A stretch of DNA of 64,000 nt from Williamsia sp. 1135 (GCF_002095395.1 NZ_MJEI01000107.1:186001-250000), one strand, 5' to 3'; counted from the first letter of the stretch, positions 46,986 to 59,474 are shown. Notes: a model not told the origin generated them from the sequence alone. Program-made: numbers and translations.

Positions 46986-47458
46986 CCCTGACGCCTCGCG
47001 GTCGGCGGTTGGCCATCGACGTCGGGAGTGTCCGCATCGGGGTCGCGTCATGCGATCCCGACGGCATCCTCGCCACTCCGGTCGAAACGGTCGCCCGGAC
47101 ACCGAAAGCCGACGGTGACCTGCGTCGTATCGCCGCGATCGTGGACGAGTACGAGGCCGTCGAGGTGATTGTCGGGCTGCCCAAGACGTTGCGTGACGAG
47201 CACGGCCACGCAGCCGCGCTGGCCACGGAATTCGGCACGGCGCTCGGCGAGCGGATCTCTCCGGTACCAGTGCTCTACAGCGATGAGCGACTCAGCACGA
47301 TCACGGCCCAGCAGGCGCTGCGCTCGTCGGGGGTGCGCGCGAAGGCGCAAAAGGGTGTGGTCGATCAGGCTGCCGCAGTCGCGATCCTGCAAGGATGGTT
47401 GGATCTACAGACACATCGCCACGATCTGGAGTCGGGCCGTCAGGAAGGTCTCGGGTGA
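46982..47458 (+). CDS. ruvX: Putative Holliday junction resolvase RuvX/YqgF
   Basis: A 158-residue RNase H-fold nuclease of the YqgF family. The conserved N-terminal [16 protein letters not shown] carries the first catalytic Asp, [11 protein letters not shown] precedes the second acidic position, and [16 protein letters not shown] with [14 protein letters not shown] gives the C-terminal Asp. In E. coli the family processes pre-16S rRNA; in mycobacteria a junction-resolving activity has been proposed, so the role is open. It overlaps alaS and mltG by four bases each. Confidence 0.94.
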   Translation: MTLTPRGRRLAIDVGSVRIGVASCDPDGILATPVETVARTPKADGDLRRIAAIVDEYEAVEVIVGLPKTLRDEHGHAAALATEFGTALGERISPVPVLYSDERLSTITAQQALRSSGVRAKAQKGVVDQAAAVAILQGWLDLQTHRHDLESGRQEGLG

Positions 47459-49242
47459 ACGACGATCGATCCGAGGGACGGCCTGACGATCCCGGTCACG
47501 GTGACCGCCGGGAACAGCAGGAGCGGGCCGCTCATCGCCGGCGGCGTTCCGATGGTCACCCTGATCCCGAGCGGCTGAGGTACTTCACGCACGGCGATGG
47601 CGCGCCTCGCTCCGGTGGTCGCCACGGTCCCCGGGCCATCCCGCCGCAAGATCCGGGTGCCGCACGCCGGAACCCGCCGGGCCGGCGCGGCAACCCACCG
47701 GCGGCCGGCTCACCGTGGTCTCCTCCTGGGGCCGACGATGGCCGCCGCCCTTCGCCCCCGCCGGCGACCCCACCACCTCGCTCCGCTCCGCCCGCACCCC
47801 CCGCCCAGGGCCGCGGCCCGGTCGATTCCGGGCCCGTCCAGCAATCGGCGACCCCCCACGAACCTCGGCCGGAGCAACGCGTTCGGCCCCCACATGCTTA
47901 CGACCCTGCACCGTCGCACGACCCTCCAGGGCTGTTCTCTGATTCCGGTCGCGACGAATACGACCGTAGGCAGACCGACGCCCGCGAGCGGAGTGCGCAG
48001 GCGGAGGCACCTGTCGGCGCGTCGACCGGACGCGACCGAGGACCGTTGCCGGCCCGCGACCGCTCGCCGAAACGCAGCGCCGCCGCGGAACGCAGACGCC
48101 GGCGGCGCCGAGTCGTCATCTCGATCGCCGTCGTGTTCATGGTGGTGCTGATCGGAGGCATCGGTTACGCGGGACTGCGTGTGGTCGGGTTCTTCGGCGC
48201 CGACGACAAGGACTTCACCAATACCGCAGGTACGGCCGACGTCATCGTGCAGATCCCGCAGGACGCAACTCTGACGAAGTTCGGTGAGATCCTCACGGAG
48301 AACGACGTGGTGGCCAGCGTCAACGCTTTCACAACCGCGGCGGGCGGCGAGCCGATCTCGGCCGGTTTCTACAAGCTGCGCACCGAGATCCCCGCCAGCA
48401 CCGCGGTGGCGATGATGACGAACACCGAGAACAGGGTGGGCAGGGTGGTCATCCCCGAGGGGTTGCAGCTCGACACCAAGGAAGGAATCGACGGTAAGAC
48501 GACACCGGGCATATTTGCGCGGGTCGCCGAGGCGACCACCGTCGACCTCAACGGTGAGGAAAGCGGCGTCACCGTCGAAGAGCTCGCCCAGGCCGCTGCC
48601 ACGGCGACACCGCAGGAGCTGGGTGTGCCGTCCTGGGCAACGGATGCGGTCACGGCCCTGACCGGTGATCACCGACGGATCGAAGGATTGATCGCGCCGA
48701 CGTCCTGGGAGGCCATCGACCCGTCCCAGACGCCGGTGCAGATGCTCAACTACCTGATCTCTCGGAGCGCATCGTTGTTCGCGCAGTGGGGGTTGCCGGA
48801 ATCGGGCACCTCCGCCAGCAACCTCACGCCCTACCAGACGCTGGTGACCGCCTCGGTCGTCGAACGTGAGGTGAACCGGGCGGAGGACTATCCGAAGGTC
48901 GCCCGGGTGATCGTGAACCGGCTCGGTGACGACCAGGCGCTGCAGATGGACTCGACGGTGAACTACACATCCGCCATTCAGAACATCGACGTCGCGGGCG
49001 ATGATTTCACCGCGGCGACCAAGTGGAACACGTACCAGCAGAAGGGACTGCCTCCGACGCCGATCGGCGCGGTGGGGCAACCCGCACTGCAGGCCTCGCT
49101 CGATCCGCCTGCGGGCAACTGGCTGTACTTCGTCTCCGTCGACCAGCAGGGGACCACGCTGTTCACCGAGGACTTCGAGCAACACAAGCGCAACCGTCAG
49201 CAGGCGTGCGACAACGGTGTGCTGAAGACCAACTGTGGATGA
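47455..49242 (+). CDS. mltG: Endolytic transglycosylase MltG
   Basis: 595 residues from GTG 47455, which overlaps the ruvX stop. The first ~215 residues are a cytoplasmic, Pro/Arg/Asp-rich disordered region. One span follows (about residues 218-242, [20 protein letters not shown]). The extracytoplasmic YceG/MltG domain carries [20 protein letters not shown] with catalytic Glu at about residue 470, then VIVNRL and QMDSTVNY. It cuts nascent peptidoglycan strands and limits their length. The stop lies in the first unit of a 16-bp tandem repeat leading to aroE. Confidence 0.94.
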   Translation: MNDDRSEGRPDDPGHGDRREQQERAAHRRRRSDGHPDPERLRYFTHGDGAPRSGGRHGPRAIPPQDPGAARRNPPGRRGNPPAAGSPWSPPGADDGRRPSPPPATPPPRSAPPAPPAQGRGPVDSGPVQQSATPHEPRPEQRVRPPHAYDPAPSHDPPGLFSDSGRDEYDRRQTDARERSAQAEAPVGASTGRDRGPLPARDRSPKRSAAAERRRRRRRVVISIAVVFMVVLIGGIGYAGLRVVGFFGADDKDFTNTAGTADVIVQIPQDATLTKFGEILTENDVVASVNAFTTAAGGEPISAGFYKLRTEIPASTAVAMMTNTENRVGRVVIPEGLQLDTKEGIDGKTTPGIFARVAEATTVDLNGEESGVTVEELAQAAATATPQELGVPSWATDAVTALTGDHRRIEGLIAPTSWEAIDPSQTPVQMLNYLISRSASLFAQWGLPESGTSASNLTPYQTLVTASVVEREVNRAEDYPKVARVIVNRLGDDQALQMDSTVNYTSAIQNIDVAGDDFTAATKWNTYQQKGLPPTPIGAVGQPALQASLDPPAGNWLYFVSVDQQGTTLFTEDFEQHKRNRQQACDNGVLKTNCG

Positions 49243-49284
49243 GTGACATTCGGGATGAGTGGTGTCGAGGATGAGTGACACGGG
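49237..49284 (+). repeat. 16-bp tandem repeat (3 units) at the mltG-aroE junction
   Basis: GGATGAGTG occurs at 49237, 49253 and 49269, exactly 16 bp apart. Each unit holds an ATG (49239, 49255, 49271), and because 16 is not a multiple of three each lies in a different frame. The first overlaps the mltG stop; the third is the aroE start. Confidence 0.85.
49239..49274 (+). CDS. Bridging mini-ORF (11 codons) between mltG and aroE
   Basis: ATG 49239 overlaps the mltG stop (ATGA), and TGA 49272-49274 overlaps the aroE ATG at 49271 (ATGA). The peptide would be [11 protein letters not shown], whose first three residues equal those of AroE. A second tiny frame from ATG 49255 (MSGVEDE) ends at TGA 49276-49278. 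A coupling relay is the likely role. Confidence 0.35.
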   Translation: MSDIRDEWCRG

Positions 49285-50113
49285 GATCGGCGTCGTGACC
49301 GGTCCGCGCGCGGCAGCGATCCTGGGCGCGCCGGTATCGCATTCGCGTTCACCCGCATTGCACCTCGCGGCCTACGAGGCACTCGGCCTCACCGGCTGGA
49401 CCTACGAGCGTATGGAGTGCACAGCCGAACAGCTGCCCGCGCTCGTAGCGGGTCTCGATGAGCGATACGTGGGTCTTTCGGTCACGATGCCGGGCAAGCG
49501 CGCGGCCCTGGCGTTCGCGGATCATCGCACCGAGCGGGCGGTGGCCGTGGGTTCGGCCAACACGCTCGTACGTCGCGAGGACGGCTGGCACGCGGACTGC
49601 ACCGACGTCGACGGTGCCTCGGCCGGCCTGGCCGACCTCGGGATCACCGACGGAGCCGGTTCCCGTGCCGTCCTGGTGGGGGCGGGTGGTACCGCAGCAC
49701 CGGTCGTGGCCGCTCTGGCCGCCGTGGGGTTTCGGGAGTTGAGCGTGGTCGCGCGCAGCGCTGACCGCGCGAGCGAGGTGCTCACAGTCGCGGACGCGTA
49801 TGGCATCGCGGCCGAGGTGCTCACGTTCGAGCCGAACTCGACGTTGCGCGAGCGCTCACGTGACTGCGCGGTCCTGGTCAACACGGTGCCGGCCGCCGCC
49901 GCAGCTTCCTTGGTCCCGGCGCTGTCGTCCGCGCCGCGCCTGTTCGACGTGATCTATGACCCGTGGCCGACACCGCTGGCGGCAGCGGTCGAGTCCGCCG
50001 GCGGCATGGTGGTCGGTGGCCTGGTGATGTTGCTGAACCAGGCGTTCGGGCAGGTCGAGCAGTTCACCGGGATGCCTGCACCGCGCGTGGCGATGGCCGC
50101 GGCACTCGTCTGA
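49271..50113 (+). CDS. aroE: Shikimate dehydrogenase
   Basis: A 280-residue NADPH-dependent enzyme of the shikimate pathway. The substrate site is GAPVSHSRSPALH and the catalytic Lys is in SVTMPGKRAAL (about residue 76). The Asp partner lies in DCTDVDGASAGL. The Rossmann motif is VLVGAGGTAAPV. ATG 49271 is chosen because it gives the MSDTG start and overlaps the mini-ORF stop; a GTG at 49259 is in frame but inside the repeat. It opens the aroE-prepilin peptidase-aroC-aroK-aroB series. Confidence 0.94.
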   Translation: MSDTGIGVVTGPRAAAILGAPVSHSRSPALHLAAYEALGLTGWTYERMECTAEQLPALVAGLDERYVGLSVTMPGKRAALAFADHRTERAVAVGSANTLVRREDGWHADCTDVDGASAGLADLGITDGAGSRAVLVGAGGTAAPVVAALAAVGFRELSVVARSADRASEVLTVADAYGIAAEVLTFEPNSTLRERSRDCAVLVNTVPAAAAASLVPALSSAPRLFDVIYDPWPTPLAAAVESAGGMVVGGLVMLLNQAFGQVEQFTGMPAPRVAMAAALV

Positions 50114-50201
50114 TCTCAGAGTTCTCCACAGATCTGGCCGCCATCCCCAGAGCGGTGCTCTGTCGGAGTGTCTCGGCACGGCGATGGTCGATGGTGGACC
50201 G

Positions 50202-50588
50202 ATGCAGCTGGTGTTCCCGATACTCGCGATCTGGCTGATCGCCCTCTCGGTTTCGGACATACGGGAGCGCAGACTCCCCAACACCCTGACCCTGCCCGCG
50301 CTGTTCGGGGCTGTGGTCGGAGCCGCCACCCACCCCGCCGCGACACCGGGTCTGCTGCTGGCGGCAGGGGCGTACGGGGTGGCTCACGCGCTGGGTGGCT
50401 GCGGAGGTGGCGATCTCAAACTCGCACCGACACTGGGCGCGATGTCCGGCTCGTTGATGGCCGGGGCCGTGCTGATCCTGCTCGCCCAGCTGCTCACCCT
50501 TGCGGGTGCGGCGAGGTCTCGCCGCAACCCACAGGCGCACGGTCCGCCGATGTGCGTCGCTGCGGCCCTGTCGTGCGGCGTCTGGTGA
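50202..50588 (+). CDS. Type IV prepilin peptidase-like membrane protease (A24 family)
   Basis: 128 residues from ATG 50202; an in-frame ATG at 50184 would add six residues. It is a short A24 aspartic protease with both catalytic Asp motifs: DIRERRLPNTLTLPA (first Asp) and GGGDLKLAPTLGAM (GxGD). It lacks the N-terminal methylase domain, as in other short actinobacterial forms (Rv2551c-like). Four hydrophobic stretches are visible. It should cleave type IV pilin-like or Flp/Tad-like prepilins; no pilin gene is in the window. Its stop overlaps a 17-codon mini-ORF before aroC. Confidence 0.85.
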   Translation: MQLVFPILAIWLIALSVSDIRERRLPNTLTLPALFGAVVGAATHPAATPGLLLAAGAYGVAHALGGCGGGDLKLAPTLGAMSGSLMAGAVLILLAQLLTLAGAARSRRNPQAHGPPMCVAAALSCGVW

Positions 50589-50638
50589 GTGTTGCGGCAT
50601 CTGGTGACGGCGCACCAGCCGAGGCGTGGAACAATTGA
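50585..50638 (+). CDS. Bridging mini-ORF (17 codons) between the prepilin peptidase gene and aroC
   Basis: GTG 50585 overlaps the upstream stop (GTGA), and TGA 50636-50638 ends five bases before the preferred aroC GTG at 50644, while also overlapping an in-frame TTG at 50635. The peptide would be [25 protein letters not shown] occurs at 50581 and 50600, hinting at a duplication. Weaker than the other bridging ORFs. Confidence 0.25.
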   Translation: MSVAASGDGAPAEAWNN

Positions 50639-50643
50639 GAACT

Positions 50644-51830
50644 GTGTTGCGCTGGAGTACTGCCGGAGAATCCCATGGTCCCGCTCTGGTCGCTGTCCTG
50701 GAAGGGATGGTGGCCGGTGTCGAGGTGACCTCGTCACAGATCGCCGAGCAATTGGCGCGCCGCCGATTGGGCTACGGCCGCGGGGCGAGGATGAAGTTCG
50801 AGGCCGATCAGGTGACGGTCGTGGGCGGAGTACGCCACGGCCTCACCATGGGTGGCCCGGTGGCCATCGAGGTCGGCAACACCGAGTGGCCGAAGTGGGA
50901 AACCGTGATGTCCGCGGACCCCGTTCCGCAGGACGAGCTCGACGGAATCGCTCGCAACGCCCCGCTCACGCGGCCCCGTCCGGGCCATGCCGACTACTCG
51001 GGAATGCTCAAGTACGGCTTCGACGATGCCCGCCCGGTGCTGGAGCGGGCCAGTGCACGCGAGACCGCCGCGCGGGTCGCAGTGGGTACCGTCGCCAGGA
51101 ACTTCCTGCGTCAGGTCCTCGGCATCGACGTGCTCTCGCACGTGATCTCCATCGGTGATTCAGCGCCCTACGTCGGCGCCGCACCCACCTACCTGGATCT
51201 CGAACAGATCGATGCGAGCCCGGTGCGTGCCTACTCGACCGACGCGGAAGCCGCGATGATCGCCGAGATCGAGGCCGCCAAGAGGGACGGGGACACCCTC
51301 GGCGGCGTCGTCGAGGTCGTCGCGACGGGTGTACCGGTCGGACTCGGATCCCACGTCAGCGGAGACCGCAGGCTCGACTCCCGGTTGGCGGGTGCGCTGA
51401 TGGGCATCCAGGCCATCAAAGGGGTCGAGGTGGGTGACGGCTTCGAGACCGCACGCCGTCGCGGCAGCGCCGCCCATGACGAGATGGTCCCCGGTCCCGA
51501 CGGTGCGGTTCGGTCCACCAATCGGGCGGGCGGGCTCGAAGGCGGGATGAGCAACGGTGAGTTCATCCGGGTACGCGCTGCGATGAAACCGATCTCGACG
51601 GTCCCACGCGCGCTGTCGACGATGGACATGACCACCGGCGAGCAGGCCACCGCGATTCATCAGCGTTCGGACGTGTGTGCGGTTCCGGCTGCCGGCGTCG
51701 TCGCCGAGTCGATGGTCGCGCTGGTGCTGGCTCAGGCGGCCCTCGAGAAGTTCGGTGGCGATTCCGCACTCGAGACCGGCGACAATGTCGCCGGCTATCT
51801 CAAACGCGTGGCCGCGCGACTGCCGCAACC

Positions 51831-51834
<4 letters not shown>
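50644..51834 (+). CDS. aroC: Chorismate synthase
   Basis: A 396-residue FMN-dependent enzyme converting EPSP to chorismate. The conserved signatures are [19 protein letters not shown] at the N-terminus, [18 protein letters not shown], the signature segment [11 protein letters not shown] and the C-terminal [17 protein letters not shown] 50644 gives the M-L-R-W start known from mycobacteria; TTG 50635 or GTG 50626 are longer options. The stop overlaps aroK. Confidence 0.95.
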
Positions 51835-53470
<1,636 letters not shown>

Positions 53471-53493
53471 CGGCCCGAACAGCCGTCGCCCGC

Positions 53494-53543
53494 CCGAACT
53501 GGCGAGGCCCACCCGAAACGTCGGGTGGGCCTCGCGAGTTCGG
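53494..53543. terminator. Strong bidirectional terminator after aroB
   Basis: The arms 53494-53516 and 53521-53543 pair over 23 positions with a single mismatch around an AACG loop; the inner part is GGCCCACCCGA with TCGGGTGGGCC. It separates aroB from the convergent B-4DMT gene. No long T-run follows, as is common in actinobacteria. Confidence 0.85.
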
Positions 53544-53556
53544 ATGGGTCGGTCGA

Positions 53557-54063
53557 CTACTTGGTCAGACCGACCGGCTGCGTCTGCTGGTAGGAGAAGT
53601 CGTCGTCGGCCTCGGCATCGCGGGCTGCCTGGTTCTTGCGGTGCTGGCGGCGGGTCAGGAACCTGCCGAGTGCGGCTCCGACCAGAGAGGGTACGAAGAT
53701 CAGCAACGTGGTGAACGAACCGCCTGCGAAGATCTCGATCGCGAGCGAGTTCTGACCGATGCCCGCCATCACCCAGTTGCCCAGGATCCAGCAGACGATG
53801 GCGCTGATGAGACCGGCGAGGAGGCCGGCCTTGAGCCAGACCATGGTGAGGTCGCGGTAGTCGTCGGGGTCCTCGTGCTCGCGGCCGTCGATGAGTCCGT
53901 CGACACCACCCCAGATGAGTGCGACCAGCACCACCGCCGCGATGGCGACCGTCTTCCACATCGTCGATTCCAGTGGCCAGGCCACGATGGCCAGACCCAA
54001 CAGGACCCGGGCACCGATGTGCACCGCCGACATGACCAACCCACGCAACAACCACGCAACCAT
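53557..54063 (-). CDS. B-4DMT family transporter (Rv2536-like membrane protein)
   Basis: A 168-residue protein with four hydrophobic spans (about residues 4-25, 34-52, 76-98 and 103-130) and a charged C-terminal tail (RRQHRKNQAARDAEADDD). A hydrophilic loop DGREHEDPDDYRD separates spans two and three. The position, convergent to aroB and divergent from the Xaa-Pro peptidase gene, matches the small membrane protein of M. tuberculosis at this place. A transport role is a family label only; the substrate is unknown. Confidence 0.75.
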   Translation of the reverse strand: MVAWLLRGLVMSAVHIGARVLLGLAIVAWPLESTMWKTVAIAAVVLVALIWGGVDGLIDGREHEDPDDYRDLTMVWLKAGLLAGLISAIVCWILGNWVMAGIGQNSLAIEIFAGGSFTTLLIFVPSLVGAALGRFLTRRQHRKNQAARDAEADDDFSYQQTQPVGLTK

Positions 54064-54227
54064 GCGAGCAGACTACCGATGCCCGGTCGCTTTGTGTGGC
54101 AGGGCCCACAAATGGACCCCGTGTCCGGCGATATCGCGACGTTCTGGCGAGTAGACGCCAACGGCGACTCCGCCCGAACAGCACACATTCGGGTACGCCG
54201 CGGACCGCCGCGGCCGGCCCGCTCCAC

Positions 54228-54233
54228 TAGCCT
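54228..54233 (+). promoter_or_regulatory. Candidate -10 element for a leaderless Xaa-Pro peptidase mRNA
   Basis: TAGCCT at 54228-54233 ends six bases before the ATG at 54240, so transcription would begin at or next to the start codon. No Shine-Dalgarno precedes the ATG. Leaderless mRNAs are common in mycobacteria. Confidence 0.4.
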
Positions 54234-54239
54234 TGACAC

Positions 54240-55388
54240 ATGAGCGCCACCTCACAGACCTCGCAACAGCCGGCCGGCGTCGCTCGCGTGGCGCCCGACC
54301 TCGGTCCGACCGCGCAGAGCGCGAGGCGGGATCTGTTGCGCGCCCAGCTCGATGCCGCGGGGGTGGACGCGGTACTGATCACCGATCTGATCAATCTGCG
54401 GTATCTGACCGGGTTCACCGGGTCGAACGGCGCTCTCGTGGTGACCGCGGCCGGGGCCGACCGCATAAGCACCGACGGCCGCTACCTCACGCAGGTGTCG
54501 GAGCAGGCGCCGGATCTGAGCGCGATCATCGCTCGCGATTGCCCGAAGGCTCTGATCGAAGACCTGTCCGGCTCCGGGGCCAGGATCGGCTTCGAGAAGC
54601 ACATCGTGACGGTGGCGACCCATCAACGACTGGTCCCGCTTCTCACCGGCGGGGAGACCCTCGTCGGGGTGACGCCTCTCGTCGAGGAGCTGCGGATCGT
54701 CAAAGACGAGTACGAGGTGGAACAGATTCGGACCGCGTGTCAGGCGGCCGACCTCGCGTTGGCCGACATCATCGCCGACGGACTGCTCGTCCCGGGACGG
54801 ACCGAGCGGCAGGTGGCACGTGCGCTGGAATGGGCGATGTTCGAGCGGGGCGCCGAAGCGATCTCCTTCGAGACGATCGTCGCCACCGGGGCCAACTCGG
54901 CCATCCCGCATCACCGTCCGACGGACGCCGAACTCAGCTCCGGCGACTTGCTGAAGATCGACTTCGGGGCGGTCGTCGAGGGTTACCACTCGGACATGAC
55001 CCGCACGTACGTGCTCGAGACGGTGCAGCCGTGGCAACGCGACATATACGAAGTGGTCGCGGCCGCGCAGCAGGCTGGACGCGAAGCGCTCGAACCGGGC
55101 GTCGAAGCGGTCGGGGTCGATGCCGCAGCGCGTTCGATCATCGACGAGGCAGGGTTCGGCGAGTACTACGTCCACGGCCTGGGCCACGGCGTCGGCCTGC
55201 AGATCCATGAAGCGCCGTCAATCGGGGCTCTCAGCACGGGTACACTGCCATGCGGTGCAGCTGTAACCGTCGAGCCCGGCGTCTACCTGCCGGGCAGGGG
55301 CGGTGTCAGGATCGAGGACACCCTCGTGGTCCGTGACGGCGAACCCGAACTGCTCACCACCACCGACAAGACATTCACCGTCATCTGA
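54240..55388 (+). CDS. pepQ: Xaa-Pro peptidase (M24 family)
   Basis: A 382-residue pita-bread metallopeptidase that releases residues before proline. The dinuclear metal ligands are visible: Asp in LKIDFGAVVEGYHSDMTRTY (two Asp), His in HGLGHGVGLQIHEAP, and Glu in VTVEPGVY and IEDTLVV. The N-terminal creatinase-like domain has DLINLRYLTGFTGSNGALVV. It precedes efp, as in many actinobacteria. It corresponds to Rv2535c. A weak GC hairpin (55389-55406) lies just after its stop. Confidence 0.93.
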   Translation: MSATSQTSQQPAGVARVAPDLGPTAQSARRDLLRAQLDAAGVDAVLITDLINLRYLTGFTGSNGALVVTAAGADRISTDGRYLTQVSEQAPDLSAIIARDCPKALIEDLSGSGARIGFEKHIVTVATHQRLVPLLTGGETLVGVTPLVEELRIVKDEYEVEQIRTACQAADLALADIIADGLLVPGRTERQVARALEWAMFERGAEAISFETIVATGANSAIPHHRPTDAELSSGDLLKIDFGAVVEGYHSDMTRTYVLETVQPWQRDIYEVVAAAQQAGREALEPGVEAVGVDAAARSIIDEAGFGEYYVHGLGHGVGLQIHEAPSIGALSTGTLPCGAAVTVEPGVYLPGRGGVRIEDTLVVRDGEPELLTTTDKTFTVI

Positions 55389-55463
55389 TCGCGCGCCCCG
55401 GCGCGAGCAGCAGATGGGCGCAGCAACAACATGCCCGGGGCGGGTGAGAGGAAGAACAGAGAA

Positions 55464-56027
55464 GTGGCAAACACCTCGGATTTCAAAAACGGCCTGGTGC
55501 TCAACATGGAGGGCAACCTCTGGCAGATCCTTGAGTTCCAGCATGTGAAGCCCGGCAAGGGGCCGGCCTTCGTCCGGACCAAGCTGAAGAACATCCTGTC
55601 GGGCAAGACCGTCGACAAGACCTTCAACGCGGGTGTCAAGGTCGAGACCGCAACGGTCGACCGGCGCGACATGACCTACCTGTACAACGACGGCACCGAC
55701 TACGTCTTCATGGATGGCGAGACGTTCGAGCAGCTCAACGTCAGCCCGGAAATCGTCGGGGACAGCGCGAACTTCATGCTCGAGAACATCAAGGTCCAGG
55801 TCGCGACCCACGAAGGCGTGCCGCTATACGTCGAGTTGCCCGTAACCGTGGAGCTGCTGGTCTCGCAGACCGATCCCGGCGTCCAGGGCGACCGCTCGAC
55901 CGGCGGTACCAAGCCTGCAACCCTCGAGACCGGTGCAGAGATCGCCGTTCCGCTCTTCATCAACACCGGTGACAAGCTCAAGGTCGATTCGCGGGACGGC
56001 GGCTACCTCGGCCGCGTCAACTCCTGA
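55464..56027 (+). CDS. efp: Translation elongation factor P
   Basis: A 187-residue EF-P that rescues ribosomes stalled at polyproline. Its three beta-barrel domains are clear. The loop that contacts the peptidyl-transferase centre is [10 protein letters not shown], with Lys at the tip position that is modified in some bacteria. I take GTG 55464 (MANTSDF); the in-frame ATG at 55431 adds residues not seen in the family. GAGAGGAAG lies about 8 bases upstream. nusB follows after five bases. Confidence 0.95.
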   Translation: MANTSDFKNGLVLNMEGNLWQILEFQHVKPGKGPAFVRTKLKNILSGKTVDKTFNAGVKVETATVDRRDMTYLYNDGTDYVFMDGETFEQLNVSPEIVGDSANFMLENIKVQVATHEGVPLYVELPVTVELLVSQTDPGVQGDRSTGGTKPATLETGAEIAVPLFINTGDKLKVDSRDGGYLGRVNS

Positions 56028-56032
56028 CGCTG

Positions 56033-56524
56033 GTGAAAAAACCAGGTACCCGCCACAAGGCACGCAAGCGTGCTGTGGATCTGCTGTTCGAGGCCGAGGT
56101 CAAGAACTGCTCGCCGGTCGACCTGATCGTCCAGCGCCGCGAACTCGCGGTCGACGACGACACCGTCGGCAAGATCAATGACTACACCGCCCAGATCATC
56201 GAGGGCATCGCCGGCGACACCGCGGGCGTGGACGCGGTCATCTCCTCGCACCTCAAGGAATGGACGCTGCCGCGGCTACCCGCAGTCGACCGGGCGATCC
56301 TGCGGCTGGCGACGTGGGAGCTGTTCAACACCGTCGACGTACCGACGATGGTGGTCGTCGACGAGGCCGTGGAGTTGGCCAAGGAGTTGTCCACCGACGA
56401 CTCGCCGGCATTCATCAACGGTGTCCTCGGCCGGATCGTGCTGCTCGCACCGCAGGTTCGGGCCGCGCTCACCGCCGAACAGTCGAGCGGGTCGAGCACG
56501 GACCATCGATCGCAGGGGTCGTAA
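56033..56524 (+). CDS. nusB: Transcription antitermination factor NusB
   Basis: A 163-residue all-helical protein that, with NusE (S10), binds boxA RNA in rRNA leaders. [19 protein letters not shown] at the N-terminus and [15 protein letters not shown] plus [20 protein letters not shown] are diagnostic. It starts at GTG 56033, directly after efp. The C-terminal tail ([13 protein letters not shown]) is a short disordered extension. Confidence 0.94.
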   Translation: MKKPGTRHKARKRAVDLLFEAEVKNCSPVDLIVQRRELAVDDDTVGKINDYTAQIIEGIAGDTAGVDAVISSHLKEWTLPRLPAVDRAILRLATWELFNTVDVPTMVVVDEAVELAKELSTDDSPAFINGVLGRIVLLAPQVRAALTAEQSSGSSTDHRSQGS

Positions 56525-56593
56525 CCACGCCTGATAACGTATGGCGAAGAAATTGTGATGGCGACCGATACATCTACGGATGGGTGGCCATGA

Positions 56594-57231
<638 letters not shown>

Positions 57232-57232
<1 letters not shown>

Positions 57233-58176
57233 TGCGACACCTACTGTCCGTGGACGACCTGAACATCGATACCGCCACCGAACTCCTCGACGAGGCGCAG
57301 CGATTCGAGCAGGCGCTGGTCGGGCGTGAGGTCCGTAAGCTGCCGACCCTCCGGGGCCGCACGATCATGACGGTGTTCTACGAGAACTCAACGCGCACAA
57401 GGGTTTCCTTTGAAGTCGCCGGCAAGTGGATGAGTGCTGACGTGATCAACGTCAGCGCGTCCAGCTCGTCGACGAGCAAGGGGGAGTCGCTGCGTGACAC
57501 CGCGAAGACCTTGCGGGCGGCAGGCGCCGATGCCCTGATCGTCCGGCACCCGGCTTCTGGCGCCGCACACCAGATCGCCGAGTGGACGTGGGAGGACGGT
57601 ACCGGTCCGTCGGTCATCAACGCCGGCGACGGCACCCATGAACATCCGACCCAGGCCCTGCTCGACGCCCTGACCCTCCGTCAGCGCCTCGGGTCGCTCG
57701 CCGGCCGCCGGATCGCCATCGTCGGGGACGTCCTACATTCGCGTGTCGCGCGCTCGAATGCGCACCTGCTCGCGAAACTGGGTGCGCAGGTGGTGCTCGT
57801 CGCGCCACCCACGCTGTTGCCTGTTGGTGTCGAGACGTGGCCGGTCGAGATCTCCCACAGTCTCGATGCCGAACTCGCCGCGGTTGACGCAGTCATGCTG
57901 CTGCGGGTGCAGGCCGAGCGAATGAACGGCGGATTCTTCCCGTCGGCTCGCGAGTACTCGATCCGCTACGGGTTGTCCGATCGGCGGTCGGCTCTGTTGG
58001 CCGATCATGCGGTGGTGCTTCACCCCGGCCCCATGCTGCGCGGCATGGAGATCGGTTTCTCGGTTGCGGATTCGTCGAAGGCGACTGTGCTGCAACAGGT
58101 ATCCAACGGAGTGCATATGCGGATGGCGGTGTTGTTCACCTTGCTGGTCGGAACCGAGAGTGGGGGTCCGGCGTGA
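57232..58176 (+). CDS. pyrB: Aspartate carbamoyltransferase catalytic subunit
   Basis: A 314-residue enzyme making carbamoyl-aspartate. The carbamoyl phosphate site is [19 protein letters not shown], the 80s loop has [16 protein letters not shown], and [14 protein letters not shown] and [11 protein letters not shown] complete the signature. It has no PyrI partner in the window. Its start overlaps pyrR by one base and its stop overlaps pyrC (GTGA). Confidence 0.96.
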
Positions 58177-59474
58177 GCGGTGAACTCCTGATCAGAAATG
58201 TCCGGCCGTACGCGGACGAACTCGTGGACATCGTGGTCCGAGACGGCGAGATTGCCGAGATCGGCCGGGACCTCACCGCTGCCCCCGAGATCGAGGTGCT
58301 CGATGGAGCCGGGGCGATCGTGTTGCCGGGCTTCGTCGACATGCACACCCACCTGCGCGAACCCGGCCGCGAGGACACCGAGACCATCGAAACAGGTTCG
58401 GCCGCCGCGGCTCTGGGCGGGTACACGGCGGTGTTCGCGATGGCGAACACCGATCCCGTCGCCGACACCGCGGTGATCACCGACTACGTGTGGCGCCGCG
58501 GACAGGAAGTCGGCCTCGTCGATGTGCATCCCGTCGGTGCGGTGACCGTCGGACTGGCCGGAAGACAGCTGGCCGAGATGGGCGCGATGGCCGCCGGTGC
58601 GGGCAAGGTGCGCGTGTTCAGCGATGACGGCAAGTGTGTCGACGATCCGCTGCTCATGCGCCGCGCGCTCGAGTACGCCAAGGGTCTCGACGTGCTGATC
58701 GCCCAGCACGCCGAAGAACCGCGACTGACCGTCGGCGCCATCGCCCACGAAGGTGCGGTGGCGTCTCGGCTCGGCCTCGCAGGCTGGCCGCGGGCGGCAG
58801 AGGAGTCGATCGTCGCGCGGGATGCGCTGCTCGCCCGGGATGCCGGTGCCCGCGTGCACATCTGTCACGCCTCGACCGAAGGCACGGTCGAACTGCTCGA
58901 GTGGGCGCGCGGACAGGGGATCTCGATCACCGCGGAGGTGACTCCCCACCACCTGCTGCTCGACGACACCCGGCTGGGCACCTACGACCCGGTGAACAAG
59001 GTCAATCCGCCGCTACGTGAGGACCGCGATCGGCAGGCCCTACGCCGCGCTCTGGCCGACGGCATCGTCGACTGCGTCGCCACCGACCATGCTCCCCACG
59101 CCGCACAGGAAAAATGCTGCGAGTTCGCCAATGCCCGCCCCGGCATGCTCGGACTGCAGACCGCACTCTCGATCGTGGTGGAGACGATGGTGCGACCGGG
59201 ACTGATCGATTGGCGCGGCGTCGCCAGAGTGATGAGCGAACGCCCGGCCCAGATCACCGGGCTGCCCGATCAGGGACGGCCGATCGCGGTGGGTGAACCC
59301 GCCAACCTCGCCCTGATCGATCCGGACACCGAGTGGACCGTCGAGTCCAGCGCTCTGGCGAGCCTGTCCGAGAACTCGCCGTTCGACGGGCTGACGCTGC
59401 CCGGGGTCGTGGTGGCCACGGTCTTGCGCGGTGAGGTGACCAACAACGGCGGAAAGGTCCGGGCGCCGCGATGA
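58173..59474 (+). CDS. pyrC: Dihydroorotase
   Basis: A 433-residue type I dihydroorotase of the amidohydrolase fold. Zinc ligands are in [15 protein letters not shown] (His-x-His, about residues 59-61), the following histidines in IAQHAEEP and [10 protein letters not shown], and the catalytic Asp in [11 protein letters not shown] 58173 overlaps the pyrB stop. Its stop overlaps the small membrane-protein gene (ATGA). Confidence 0.96.
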   Translation: MSGELLIRNVRPYADELVDIVVRDGEIAEIGRDLTAAPEIEVLDGAGAIVLPGFVDMHTHLREPGREDTETIETGSAAAALGGYTAVFAMANTDPVADTAVITDYVWRRGQEVGLVDVHPVGAVTVGLAGRQLAEMGAMAAGAGKVRVFSDDGKCVDDPLLMRRALEYAKGLDVLIAQHAEEPRLTVGAIAHEGAVASRLGLAGWPRAAEESIVARDALLARDAGARVHICHASTEGTVELLEWARGQGISITAEVTPHHLLLDDTRLGTYDPVNKVNPPLREDRDRQALRRALADGIVDCVATDHAPHAAQEKCCEFANARPGMLGLQTALSIVVETMVRPGLIDWRGVARVMSERPAQITGLPDQGRPIAVGEPANLALIDPDTEWTVESSALASLSENSPFDGLTLPGVVVATVLRGEVTNNGGKVRAPR

